The notes beneath the pieces are model-generated. The model had not been told where the DNA came from. It made no database searches and saw nothing but the letters and a program-made list of their open reading frames with translations. The position numbers and the translations under genes were made by a program. Below are positions 30,514 to 39,993 of a stretch of DNA of 64,000 nt, piece by piece. Source of the DNA: Caulobacter endophyticus (GTDB lineage Bacteria; Pseudomonadota; Alphaproteobacteria; Caulobacterales; Caulobacteraceae); assembly GCF_029543245.1 (NCBI RefSeq), contig NZ_JARQWV010000021.1:1-64000 (forward strand). The letters are read 5' to 3'. Each line of letters opens with the position of its first letter. Position 1 is the stretch's first letter.

Positions 30514-31016
30514 GCAAGACCGCCGTTTCGTCGCGTCACGCGCAGACGCCGGCGCTCGAGATCGGCATCGACCGGCCTCGACGCGCCCTGTGGGAAGCGG
30601 GCCTCATGATCCTGCTCTGCGCCATACCCGCCTATCGCGCGATCACCACGCCCACCCACGAGAACTGGCCGTGGACCCTGCTGACCGTCTGCGGCCTGGC
30701 CTTCGCCCTGGCGCTGACCCTGACCGACAAGGCCGCCCGCCTGATCATCGCCGACGAAGGCATCCACTGGCGCGATCACCCCCGGAAGAAGTTCCGGTTC
30801 ATGTCCTGGGACGCGATCGTCGCCGCCGACACCGACGCCATCGGCGACAACGGCGCGCTGCTGCGCCTGCGGGAGAGGAGCGTATCGCCCTCCGATCGTC
30901 CGACCGCCGTGCTGATTCCGATCCATGGCCTGGCGACGTCGGACGAGGCCCTGGCCGCCGCCATCCACCAGCGCGCCCCTCACCTGTTCCCCCGCCTGTC
31001 GCGAAAGGCGCGCTGA
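30510..31016 (+). CDS. Hypothetical two-helix membrane protein
   Basis: 168 residues. Two helices (LWEAGLMILLCAIPAYRAI about 27-45, and WTLLTVCGLAFALALTLT about 55-72) precede a soluble domain with strand-rich segments (ARLIIADEGIHWRDHPRKKFRFMSWDAIVAAD) like STM3941/PH-type domains. The start overlaps the L,D-transpeptidase stop (ATGA). No function assigned. Confidence 0.65.
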   Translation: MSKTAVSSRHAQTPALEIGIDRPRRALWEAGLMILLCAIPAYRAITTPTHENWPWTLLTVCGLAFALALTLTDKAARLIIADEGIHWRDHPRKKFRFMSWDAIVAADTDAIGDNGALLRLRERSVSPSDRPTAVLIPIHGLATSDEALAAAIHQRAPHLFPRLSRKAR

Positions 31017-31131
31017 GCCGGACCGCCCGGCCTTCGCCGGCATGTCCGCATCATGGAGCAAGCGGACTGACGCCTTGACCGGAAAGGCGGCGCGGTTCTG
31101 GATGCGCGCCAAACAAGACGCCGGAGCCCCC

Positions 31132-31815
31132 ATGGCCGACACCATCACCCTGACCTCCGCCATCGACGGCTTCGAATTCACCGCCGGCCATGTCCAGCCC
31201 GAGGGCCCGCGCAAGGGCGGCGTGGTGGTGATCCAGGAGATCTTCGGCCTCGACCAGTACATCCAGGCCGACCTGGCCCGCTGGGCCGCGCGCGGCTACG
31301 AGGCGATCGCGCCGTCGCTGTTCGACCGGGTCGAGCGCGGCTATGTCGCCGAGCACGATCCCGAGGGCTTCCAGAACGGCGTCGCCGCCGTCGGCAAGGT
31401 CGGCATGCCGGCCATGCTGTCGGACATCCAGGCCTGCATCGACGCCCTGAAGGACAAGGGTCCGGTGTTCGCCGTCGGCTACTGCATGGGCGGCTCGCTG
31501 GTCTGGCTGGCGGCCTCGAAGCTGGAAGGCCTGGCCGCCGGCTCCAGCTATTACGGCAGCCAGGTCGCCGCCAACGCCGCCCTGCCGCTGAACTGCCCGG
31601 TGATCGTCCACCTGGGCGCCAAGGACGCCCACATCCCAGCCGAGCCCGCCAAGGCGGCCCTCTGGACGGCTCACCCGGACCTTCCGGTCTATGTCTACGA
31701 GGCCAGCGGCCACGGCTTCAACAACGACGGCCGTCCCGACAGCGATCCGGCCGACGCCGAGCTGGCCCGCCAGCGCACCGTCGAGCTGTTCGAGGCGAAC
31801 GGGGCTGGCGCATGA
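31132..31815 (+). CDS. Dienelactone hydrolase family protein, paralogue 1
   Basis: 227 residues, alpha/beta hydrolase. Classic DLH marks are present: Glu36 in VVVIQEIFGL, the Cys nucleophile in VGYCMGG, Asp in GAKDAHIP and His in EASGHGFNND. The family hydrolyses dienelactone and related lactones or esters. The ATG at 31132 is preferred; the frame stays open upstream to 30925 but is not coding-like. It is coupled by ATGA to a second DLH of exactly the same length. Confidence 0.9.
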   Translation: MADTITLTSAIDGFEFTAGHVQPEGPRKGGVVVIQEIFGLDQYIQADLARWAARGYEAIAPSLFDRVERGYVAEHDPEGFQNGVAAVGKVGMPAMLSDIQACIDALKDKGPVFAVGYCMGGSLVWLAASKLEGLAAGSSYYGSQVAANAALPLNCPVIVHLGAKDAHIPAEPAKAALWTAHPDLPVYVYEASGHGFNNDGRPDSDPADAELARQRTVELFEANGAGA

Positions 31816-32495
31816 CCACCGGAACCCGCATCGCCCTGTGCGACCGCGACGGCGGTCCGCTGTCGGCCTTCCACGTGCCGCCCGGCGAGGCGCGGCGCGG
31901 CGGCCTCGTCGTGCTGCACGCCATATGGGGGATAACCCCGCACATCCGCGAGTTCAGCGAAAGCCTGGCCGAGCACGGCTATGAGGTGATCGCTCCCAGC
32001 CTGCTGGACAGCGCCGACGCCCCCTGGCCGGAGCTCAACACCGACCCTTCGATCCTCGACCAGCGCATGGCGCTGGGCGAGCAGGCCGGCTGGGGCGCGG
32101 CCAGCGTGCCGCGCGTCCAGGCCGCCATCGACGCGCTTGAGGGTCCGGTCTTTGTCCTGGGCTTCTGCTTCGGCGGCGCCACCGCCTGGCTGACCTCGAC
32201 CCGCGCCCACGGCGTGGCGGCGGTCTCGTGCTTCTATGGCGGCGACATCGTGCGCTATCGCGACGAGACGCCCAAGGTTCCGACCATCCTGCACTTCGGC
32301 AAGACCGACGAGATGATCCCGCCGGCCGACGTGGCGGCGATCGAGGCGGCCCACCCCGACCTGCCGATCTTCCAGTACGACGCCGGCCACGCCTTCGTCG
32401 CCCCCAGCGGCCATCACGCCGACAGCGCTCGCCTGGCCATGCTGCGCACGTTGCAACTGTTCCAGCGCTCGGGCGGAAGCAAGGGCGAGGCTTAA
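31812..32495 (+). CDS. Dienelactone hydrolase family protein, paralogue 2 (Glu36 lost)
   Basis: 227 residues, tandem paralogue of the previous gene. The nucleophile (GFCFGG), the Asp (GKTDEMIP) and the His (DAGHAFVAPS) are kept, but the segment aligned to QEIFGL reads HAIWGI. The Glu that controls the nucleophile in classic DLH is therefore replaced by Ala. This suggests a changed mechanism or substrate. The pair is transcribed together, so a division of labour on related substrates is possible. Confidence 0.88.
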   Translation: MTTGTRIALCDRDGGPLSAFHVPPGEARRGGLVVLHAIWGITPHIREFSESLAEHGYEVIAPSLLDSADAPWPELNTDPSILDQRMALGEQAGWGAASVPRVQAAIDALEGPVFVLGFCFGGATAWLTSTRAHGVAAVSCFYGGDIVRYRDETPKVPTILHFGKTDEMIPPADVAAIEAAHPDLPIFQYDAGHAFVAPSGHHADSARLAMLRTLQLFQRSGGSKGEA

Positions 32496-32500
32496 GGCCC

Positions 32501-32662
32501 CTAGCTCGCTTCCACAGCGTAGAAGGCGTTGAAGCCGACGAACATCGCCACGGCCAGCACGGCGATGATGATGGCGATCACGGCCAGCGCCTTGACGTGC
32601 TTGCGCCTGACCGGCTTGGGCTGTTGGTCCGGGTGAATGTCGGGCTTGGTGTCGAGGTCCAT
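32501..32662 (-). CDS. Small single-pass membrane protein (53 aa)
   Basis: MDLDTKPDIHPDQQPKPVRR with a basic KHVK stop-transfer, then one helix (ALAVIAIIIAVLAVAMFVGF) and a short C-terminus NAFYAVEAS. The ATG at 32662 has GGAGA upstream; the open frame before it is noise. Convergent with the DLH pair. It resembles the 26-aa protein at 27320-27400 in the VGxNAF end. Confidence 0.6.
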   Translation of the reverse strand: MDLDTKPDIHPDQQPKPVRRKHVKALAVIAIIIAVLAVAMFVGFNAFYAVEAS

Positions 32663-32916
32663 GGGGTCTCCGCTTGTTCGCCGAGACAACGCTGCGACCA
32701 GCCGGATCGCTCCGCGGCGGCCGCCCCAACGCGTGAAACCCGATCTGGATTGTTGAGCAGGGCTCAACACCCCGTGCACCGCCAGGCGCCTAATACGCCC
32801 CGTCCGCCCCTGTTACGCTTCGCCTCTTTCGCTGGGCCGACACCCGCGACGAAACCGCCTGCGCGTCCGGCCGCTTTACCCGCGGACCCTTGGCGCGTGG
32901 AGGACCGGAGGATGGG

Positions 32917-33546
32917 ATGGCGATACTCGACGACCTTCAGCTTTCCAGGCGCGAAGTGATGGCCACCGGCGCCGCCGTGGGCGTCACGACGGCCCCTGGC
33001 GTGGCCGCCGCCGCGCCGGCCGAACCGGCGCCTTCGCTGATGAAGGTGTCCTTCACGGTCAACGGCCAGCGCCAGACCCTGGAGCTGGACACCCGCACCA
33101 CCCTGCTGGACGCCCTGCGCGAGCATCTGAAGCTGACCGGCAGCAAGAAGGGCTGCGACCACGGCCAGTGCGGCGCCTGCACGGTCATCGTCGACGGCCG
33201 GCGGATCAATTCCTGCCTGTCGCTGGCGGTGATGCACGAGGGCGACGAGGTCACCACCATCGAGGGCCTGGGAACGCCGGAAAAGCTGCACCCTCTGCAA
33301 GCCGCCTTCGTCAAGCACGACGGCTACCAGTGCGGCTACTGCACGCCGGGCCAGATCTGCTCGGCCAAGGCGGTGCTCGACGAGATCAAGGCCGGCGTGC
33401 CCAGCCACGTCACCGGCGACCTCAACGCCAGGGTCCAGTTCAGTGAGGACGAGCTGCGCGAGCGGATGAGCGGCAACATCTGTCGCTGCGGGGCCTATTC
33501 CAACATCGTCTCGGCCGTGGCCGAAGTGGCGGGAGGAAAGGCATGA
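32917..33546 (+). CDS. paoA: Aldehyde oxidoreductase, 2Fe-2S subunit (PaoA/YagT-like)
   Basis: 209 residues. A Tat-type signal ([13 protein letters not shown], residues 9-21) implies export of the folded enzyme to the periplasm, as for E. coli PaoA. The plant-type 2Fe-2S cluster is bound by [14 protein letters not shown] and the following Cys in INSCLSL; the second cluster by [13 protein letters not shown] and [13 protein letters not shown]. It carries electrons from the molybdenum site to FAD. First gene of paoABC; a GGAGG site precedes the ATG. Confidence 0.92.
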   Translation: MAILDDLQLSRREVMATGAAVGVTTAPGVAAAAPAEPAPSLMKVSFTVNGQRQTLELDTRTTLLDALREHLKLTGSKKGCDHGQCGACTVIVDGRRINSCLSLAVMHEGDEVTTIEGLGTPEKLHPLQAAFVKHDGYQCGYCTPGQICSAKAVLDEIKAGVPSHVTGDLNARVQFSEDELRERMSGNICRCGAYSNIVSAVAEVAGGKA

Positions 33547-34493
33547 GGGCGTTTTCCTACGAGCGCGCCAAAAGCCCGCGCGAAGCCGCCGCAGCCGTCG
33601 CCGCCGACCCGACCGCCCGCTTCATCGCCGGCGGCACCAACCTGCTGGACCTGATGAAGCTGGAGATCGAGACGCCCGCGCGGCTGATCGATGTCAACGG
33701 CCTGAAGCTGGACGAGATCGCCCCCACCAAGGACGGCGGCCTGCGCATCGGGGCCCTGGTGCGCAACACCGACCTGGCCGCCGACAAGCGGGTGCGCAAG
33801 GACTACGGCGTGCTGTCGCGGGCCTTGCTGGCCGGCGCCTCGGGCCAGCTGCGCAACAAGGCCACCACCGCCGGCAACCTGCTGCAGCGCACCCGGTGCC
33901 CCTACTTCTACGACACCAACATGCCCTGCAATAAGCGCACCCCCGGCGCGGGTTGCGCGGCGATCGGCGGCTTCACCCGCAGCCTGGCCGTGCTGGGCGC
34001 CAGCGAGGCCTGCATCGCCACCCACCCCAGCGACATGGCCGTGGCCCTGCGCGTGCTGGACGCCACCGTCGAGACCGTGACCCCGGACGGGACCGAGCGC
34101 TCGATCCCGATCGCCGACTTCCACCGCCTGCCGGGGCAGACGCCCCATGTCGAGACCGCCCTGGCGCGCGGCGAGCTGATCACCTCGGTGACCTTGCCAA
34201 AGCCCATCGGCGGGGTTCACGCCTATCGCAAGGTGCGCGACCGGGCCTCCTACGCCTTCGCCCTCGTCTCGGTGGCCAGCGTCATCCAGAAGGACGGGAG
34301 CGGCCGCATCGCCCTGGGCGGCGTCGCCCACAAGCCCTGGCGGGTGGAGGCGGCGGAAAGCGCCCTGCCCCGCGGCGCACAGGCGATCTCCGATGGCCTG
34401 CTGGCCGGCGCCCGCACCACTACCCAGAACGCGTTCAAGCTGGCCCTGACGCAGCGCGCCATCGGCGCGGCCCTGGCCGAAGCGAGGGCCTAA
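33543..34493 (+). CDS. paoB: Aldehyde oxidoreductase, FAD subunit (PaoB/YagS-like)
   Basis: 316 residues, coupled to paoA by ATGA. The FAD-binding domain shows [13 protein letters not shown] and the CO-dehydrogenase-like C-terminal domain follows. The family feature that sets PaoB apart from XdhB is an extra 4Fe-4S cluster; the Cys-rich loop [18 protein letters not shown] followed by [10 protein letters not shown] is present. It passes electrons to the acceptor. Confidence 0.92.
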   Translation: MRAFSYERAKSPREAAAAVAADPTARFIAGGTNLLDLMKLEIETPARLIDVNGLKLDEIAPTKDGGLRIGALVRNTDLAADKRVRKDYGVLSRALLAGASGQLRNKATTAGNLLQRTRCPYFYDTNMPCNKRTPGAGCAAIGGFTRSLAVLGASEACIATHPSDMAVALRVLDATVETVTPDGTERSIPIADFHRLPGQTPHVETALARGELITSVTLPKPIGGVHAYRKVRDRASYAFALVSVASVIQKDGSGRIALGGVAHKPWRVEAAESALPRGAQAISDGLLAGARTTTQNAFKLALTQRAIGAALAEARA

Positions 34494-34496
34494 GCG

Positions 34497-36692
34497 ATGA
34501 AGTTCGACACCCCCGCCACCACCAATCCGATCGACCAGCTGAAGGTGGTCGGCAAGCCGGTCGACCGCATCGACGGTCCGCTGAAGACCACCGGCCGCGC
34601 CCCCTACGCCTATGAGCGGCACGACGCGATCCCCAACATCGCCTACGGCTATGTCGTCGGCGCCGCGATCGCCAAGGGCCGCATCACGTCGATGGACCTC
34701 TCGCGCGCCAAGGCCGCGCCGGGCGTGCTGGCGATCGTCACCGCCGCCGAGGCCGGCAAGCTGACCAAGGGCGACTTCAACACCGCCATGCTGCTGGGCG
34801 GTCCCGAGATCCAGCACTACCACCAGGCCATCGCCATCGTCGTGGCCGAGACCTTCGAGAAGGCCCGCGCCGCCGCCGGCCTGGTCAAGGTGGACTACGA
34901 GCGCGCCAAGGGGACCTTCGACCTTGTCGCCGCCAAGGACGGGGCGACCAAGCCCAAGGACGGCGGGCCCGACAGCGCGGTCGGCGACTTCGAGGCCGCC
35001 TTCGCCGCCGCGCCGGTGAAGCTGGACGAGACCTACACCACCCCCGACCACGGCCACGCGATGATGGAGCCGCACGCCAGCATCGCCGCCTGGAAGGGCG
35101 ACAAGCTGAGCCTGTGGACCTCGAACCAGATGATCGCTTGGGGGGCCGGCGACGTCGCCAAGACCCTGGGGATCCCGCGAGAGAACGTGCGGCTGATGTC
35201 GCCGTTCATCGGCGGCGGCTTCGGCGGCAAGCTGTTCGTGCGGGCCGACGCCATCATGGCGGCCCTCGGCGCCAAGGCGGCGGGACGGCCGGTGAAGGTG
35301 GCCCTGACCCGGCCGTTGATGTTCAACAACACCACCCACCGCCCGGCGACCATCCAGCGCATCCGCATCGGGACCGACCGCGCCGGCAAGATCACCGCCA
35401 TCGGCCACGAGAGCTGGTCGGGCGACCTGCCCGGCGGCGGACCGGAGACGGCCGTGCAGCAGACCCGCCTGCTCTATGCCGGCGAGAACCGCATGACCAA
35501 GACGCGGCTGGCGTTGCTGGACCTGCCGGAGGGCAACGCCATGCGCGCGCCCGGCGAGGCCCCCGGCCTGATGGCCCTGGAGGTGGCGGTCGACGAACTG
35601 GCCGAGAAGCTGGGCATCGATCCCGTCGAGTTCCGCGTGCTCAACGACACCCAGGTCGACCCGGAAAAGCCCAGCCGGCCGTTCTCGCAGCGGCGGCTGA
35701 ACGAGTGCCTGCGCACCGGCGCCGACAAGTTCGGCTGGAGCCGTCGGGCCAAGCCCGGCCAGGCCCGCGACGGCCGCTGGCTGGTCGGCATGGGCGTGGC
35801 GGCGGCCTTCCGCAACAACCTCGTGATGAAGTCGGCCGCCCGCGTGCGGCTGGAGACCGGCGGCGTCGTCACCGTCGAGACCGACATGACCGACATCGGC
35901 ACCGGCAGCTACACCATCATCGCCCAGACCGCGGCCGAGATGATGGGCGTGCCTCTGACCCGCGTGAACGTGCGCCTGGGCGACTCGTCGTTCCCCGTGT
36001 CGGCCGGCTCGGGCGGCCAGTGGGGCGCCAACAGCTCCACCGCCGGGGTCTACGCGGCCTGCGTCAAGCTGCGCGAGGCCGTGGCCGGCAAGCTGGGCCT
36101 GGATCCCGCCAAGGCGCAGTTCGCCGACGGCCGGGTGAAGGTCGGCAATCAGAGCCTGCCGCTGGAGCAGGCCGCCGCCTCGGGCCCGGTCACCGCCGAA
36201 GACTTCATGGAGTACGGCGACCTCACCAAGACCCACCAGCAGTCGACCTTCGGCGCCCACTTCGTCGAGGTCGGCGTAGACGCCGACACCGCCGAGATCC
36301 GCATCCGCCGGATGCTGGCCGTCTGCGCGGCGGGCCGGATCCTCAATCCGAAGGCGGCCCGCAGCCAGGTGATCGGCGCCATGGTCATGGGCGCCGGCGC
36401 GGCTCTGATGGAAGAGCTGGTCGTCGACAAGCGCATCGGCTTCTTCGTCAATCACGACCTGGCCGGCTACGAGGTGCCGGTGCACGCCGACATCCCGCAC
36501 CAGGAGGTGATCTTCCTGGACGAGACCGACCCGATGTCCTCGCCGATGAAGGCCAAGGGCGTGGGCGAACTGGGCATCTGCGGCGTCGGCGCGGCGGTGG
36601 CCAACGCCGTCTACAACGCCACCGGCGTGCGGGTGCGCGAGTACCCGGTGACCCTGGACAAGCTGCTGGAGAAGATGCCGGTCCTGGCGTGA
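34497..36692 (+). CDS. paoC: Aldehyde oxidoreductase, molybdenum subunit (PaoC/YagR-like)
   Basis: 731 residues, the usual length. The molybdenum-cytosine-dinucleotide-binding domains show FIGGGFGGKLF, RAPGEAPGLMALE, IGTGSYTIIAQTAAEMMG and SGGQWGANSST. The active-site Glu is in AKGVGELGICGVGAAVANA. PaoABC oxidises aldehydes, especially aromatic ones, to acids in the periplasm. The fourth gene of E. coli paoABCD, the XdhC-like cofactor chaperone paoD, is not next to it; the following gene is on the other strand. Confidence 0.93.
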   Translation: MKFDTPATTNPIDQLKVVGKPVDRIDGPLKTTGRAPYAYERHDAIPNIAYGYVVGAAIAKGRITSMDLSRAKAAPGVLAIVTAAEAGKLTKGDFNTAMLLGGPEIQHYHQAIAIVVAETFEKARAAAGLVKVDYERAKGTFDLVAAKDGATKPKDGGPDSAVGDFEAAFAAAPVKLDETYTTPDHGHAMMEPHASIAAWKGDKLSLWTSNQMIAWGAGDVAKTLGIPRENVRLMSPFIGGGFGGKLFVRADAIMAALGAKAAGRPVKVALTRPLMFNNTTHRPATIQRIRIGTDRAGKITAIGHESWSGDLPGGGPETAVQQTRLLYAGENRMTKTRLALLDLPEGNAMRAPGEAPGLMALEVAVDELAEKLGIDPVEFRVLNDTQVDPEKPSRPFSQRRLNECLRTGADKFGWSRRAKPGQARDGRWLVGMGVAAAFRNNLVMKSAARVRLETGGVVTVETDMTDIGTGSYTIIAQTAAEMMGVPLTRVNVRLGDSSFPVSAGSGGQWGANSSTAGVYAACVKLREAVAGKLGLDPAKAQFADGRVKVGNQSLPLEQAAASGPVTAEDFMEYGDLTKTHQQSTFGAHFVEVGVDADTAEIRIRRMLAVCAAGRILNPKAARSQVIGAMVMGAGAALMEELVVDKRIGFFVNHDLAGYEVPVHADIPHQEVIFLDETDPMSSPMKAKGVGELGICGVGAAVANAVYNATGVRVREYPVTLDKLLEKMPVLA

Positions 36693-36713
36693 GGGGCGCG
36701 GAAAGACGCCCGC

Positions 36714-37775
36714 CTAGGCCGGCTGCATGACGCCCACAAGGTCGCCGCCGCCGTCTGCCCCGACCGTGGTGAGATCGTGGACCCGGACCTCGCTACGCAC
36801 CGGATTGACGCCGAAGAACCTTCCCTCGATCGCGAGCGCACCCGACAACCGCCCCGAGATCGCTGACCGCAGGCGCAGGGTGGCGGTGAACGGCGCGACG
36901 ATACGGGCGTAGTCCACCAGCGGCTGGTAGCCGTAGAGCCGTCCGGCCGGAACCTCGACCAGCGCCTGGGCCGGGTCGTCCATCCGTTCAAGGTGGGGGC
37001 TGAGGATGTGAGCCTCGGGCAGCGGCTTGATCGACCGCTCCAGGGTCTGTTCACCGTCAAGGACGTCCACCACGCGATCGAACCCGCCCACCGGGCCGAA
37101 CATCGCCAGCGGACCGCGATCGACGCCCTCTTCGATCATGAACGTGCGCTCGATGTCGTAGGTGCGCGGCGTCCAGCGCACGTCGGTGAGCAGTTCCGAG
37201 CCCAAGCGGTTGTCGACAACCATGACCTCGCCCCACTGCGACGGCGCGGGCCTCACCTCCATGAACAGGCGGTGGGCATACTGCAGGTCGGTGACGATCA
37301 CCTGGCCTTCCTCGACCGGAAGCGCCCAGCACTCGTTGTCGGCGCCGCCGTCCCAGCGATAGACGCCGATGTCGCCACGCGGGTCGGAGCGGTAGATGTT
37401 CAGCTTGTATTCCCAGTCGAGCCGGGTGTTCAGCGCGACCCAGCCGTTGACCGCCTCGGCGCGCCAGACCTGCCGCACCTCGCTGGGCGAGAAGGGCGCC
37501 AGGCGCACGGCCCCCTCGGGCGTGTCGTAGCCGCCGCCCTTGGGCGTCGAATAGTGGCGGGTGCGGTAGGTCAGGACCAGGCCGCTGGCCAGGTGGCGCA
37601 GCACCGATCCGCCATGGATGTAGGCCTCGGCTGTCCACAGCTGGTCGAGGTCGCCTTCCAGCGGTCGCAGGACGAGCTTGTCGCCCTCGCCCTTGGACAG
37701 CGCCAGGCGCTCGCCGCCGGGCAACTTGGAACCGATGTAAAAGGGCCGGGTCGGGAACGGGACTTCCGTGGCCAT
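36714..37775 (-). CDS. Beta-trefoil lectin-like protein with aerolysin-type C-terminal segment
   Basis: 353 residues, no signal peptide. The N-terminal 155 residues show three repeats of about 50 residues, each closing in a Q-x-W-like motif: DQLWTAE (44-50), RQVWRAE (101-107) and NECWALP (147-153). That is the layout of a ricin-type beta-trefoil. The rest is beta-rich. Near its end, VEVPAGRLYGYQPLVDYARI followed by VAPFTATLRLR (273-303) resembles the core strand of ETX/MTX2- and aerolysin-type pore formers. A lectin-pore-former fusion is therefore proposed; it could equally be a lectin with an unrelated beta domain. It lies downstream of rtcB on the same strand, separated by three inverted repeats. 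Confidence 0.55.
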   Translation of the reverse strand: MATEVPFPTRPFYIGSKLPGGERLALSKGEGDKLVLRPLEGDLDQLWTAEAYIHGGSVLRHLASGLVLTYRTRHYSTPKGGGYDTPEGAVRLAPFSPSEVRQVWRAEAVNGWVALNTRLDWEYKLNIYRSDPRGDIGVYRWDGGADNECWALPVEEGQVIVTDLQYAHRLFMEVRPAPSQWGEVMVVDNRLGSELLTDVRWTPRTYDIERTFMIEEGVDRGPLAMFGPVGGFDRVVDVLDGEQTLERSIKPLPEAHILSPHLERMDDPAQALVEVPAGRLYGYQPLVDYARIVAPFTATLRLRSAISGRLSGALAIEGRFFGVNPVRSEVRVHDLTTVGADGGGDLVGVMQPA

Positions 37776-37870
37776 GGCGCGCGCCTCAGATCAACCTTGA
37801 GCAGCGGCTTAGCAACAGACGCGCGTGCTGTACGCACCGCCCGCCCACAATGGGTAGGCCCACGCGGAAA

Positions 37871-37980
37871 CGCCGCCCGGTCTTGCGACCGGACGGCGTC
37901 CTAGAGCCTGCATGCAGGCTCGTCTCCAAGCGGCCGCGTGACGGCCGCCGAAACCGCACACACTTTCGGCTGTCACGCGG

Positions 37981-37981
<1 letters not shown>
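37871..37981. repeat. Three consecutive inverted repeats downstream of rtcB
   Basis: First, CGCCGCCCGGTC (37871-37882) pairs with GACCGGACGGCG (37887-37898), one mismatch, with a TTGC loop. Second, GAGCCTGCATGCAGGCTC (37904-37921) is an 18-bp perfect palindrome. Third, GCCGCGTGAC (37933-37942) pairs with GTCACGCGGC (37972-37981), with CCGAAA/TTTCGG inside. The last overlaps the rtcB stop. They could end or process the rtcB mRNA. A short TTTCC follows the first stem on the minus strand, so it could serve as a weak terminator. Confidence 0.75.
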
Positions 37982-39198
<1,217 letters not shown>

Positions 39199-39262
39199 GG
39201 GCTTCTCCTTTCCAATCCGCCCCTCCCGGCGTCATGGTCGGAGGAATTTCCGCGCAAAACGA

Positions 39263-39295
39263 AAAACCCCTCCGGCCAAGGCCAGGAGGGGTTTT
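39263..39295 (-). terminator. Terminator of the 32-aa ORF, upstream of rtcB
   Basis: AAAACCCCTCC (39263-39273) pairs exactly with GGAGGGGTTTT (39285-39295). On the minus strand T-rich sequence follows (TTTTTCGTTTTG). The loop GGCCAAGGCCA can also pair inside. It ends transcription before rtcB starts, so something upstream on the minus strand must be transcribed; the 32-aa ORF is the only candidate. Confidence 0.8.
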
Positions 39296-39323
39296 CTTCG
39301 TACTTCCCGAAATCCTTTCGGAC

Positions 39324-39422
39324 CTAGGCCGTCTTCCCCTCCAGCATGCACGCGTCATTACCCTCGACCTGCAGGTCGAGTTGGTAGCTGACGGTCATGA
39401 AGGCTGGGGCTTTGCGCGCCAT
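39324..39422 (-). CDS. Possible 32-aa small protein
   Basis: MARKAPAFMTVSYQLDLQVE then GNDACMLEGKTA. AAGGA lies about 14 bases before the ATG and a strong terminator begins 28 bases past the stop, which together suggest a true transcription unit (a small protein or an sRNA). The sequence is not hydrophobic, so it would be cytosolic. A second in-frame ATG gives a 24-aa form. No family recognised. Confidence 0.5.
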   Translation of the reverse strand: MARKAPAFMTVSYQLDLQVEGNDACMLEGKTA

Positions 39423-39531
39423 GGTCTTCGAGGTCCTTATCGGGAGGCGGGCGATTACAGGGTTATGCCGACCCGCGCCAGGGGCGGGCGAGCGGCGCGC
39501 GCGGAAGTTGCGGGCGGTGTGGCAGATATAT

Positions 39532-39695
39532 CCCTCTCCCCTTGCGGGAGAGGGTGGCCTGCGAAGCAGGTCGGGTGAGGGGTCGACGACCGGCGCCGCC
39601 GAGACGGCAGATGGGCTGGGCGAGGCGTCTCCCGTTTGAGAGACCCCTCATCCGTCATCCTGCGGATGACACCTTCTCCCGCAAGGGGAGAAGGG
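39532..39695. repeat. Family A inverted-repeat element, copy 3 (164 bp)
   Basis: CCCTCTCCCCTTGCGGGAGA at the left, GAGACCCCTCATCC starting the right arm and CTTCTCCCGCAAGGGGAGAA at the right end. It lies between the 32-aa and the 41-aa ORFs. The length is within three bases of the other gene-less copies. Confidence 0.9.
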
Positions 39696-39698
39696 CGC

Positions 39699-39824
39699 TT
39701 AAGCCAGTTCCGGCTTGTCCGAGAGCGCTTCGCCGATGGCGCGGGCGCAGCCCGGCAGGCCGAGGGCGCCGATGAACGACAGGGCCACGGCGCAGACCAG
39801 CATGATCGGTTGGAAGATGCGCAT
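39699..39824 (-). CDS. 41-aa membrane microprotein
   Basis: MRIFQPIMLVCAVALSFIGA then LGLPGCARAIGEALSDKPELA. One helix spans residues 6-24. The ribosome site is good (GGAG, 8 bases before the ATG at 39824). It starts 170 bases before the selO stop on the same strand and ends against a family A repeat. No family recognised, but the helix, ribosome site and codon use support a real gene. Confidence 0.55.
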   Translation of the reverse strand: MRIFQPIMLVCAVALSFIGALGLPGCARAIGEALSDKPELA

Positions 39825-39993
39825 GCGTTATTCTCCACCTTGTCCCGCCGCCCTCGGGGGAAGGGGTCGGCCGCGGGGTTGATAGACCGCCGTCCAGCAC
39901 GCTTAAATCGCAAGCTTGACGTTGGTTCCGGGTGCGACTCCGGAAAACTCAGCATGCGGCATAAATGCCTCAAACTTATGTCAGTCGTCCAGT

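Noticed and set aside
33495..36500. 1001-codon open frame on the minus strand
   Set aside because: Antisense to paoB and paoC; low-complexity His/Gly/Ala composition. The plus-strand genes carry all family motifs.
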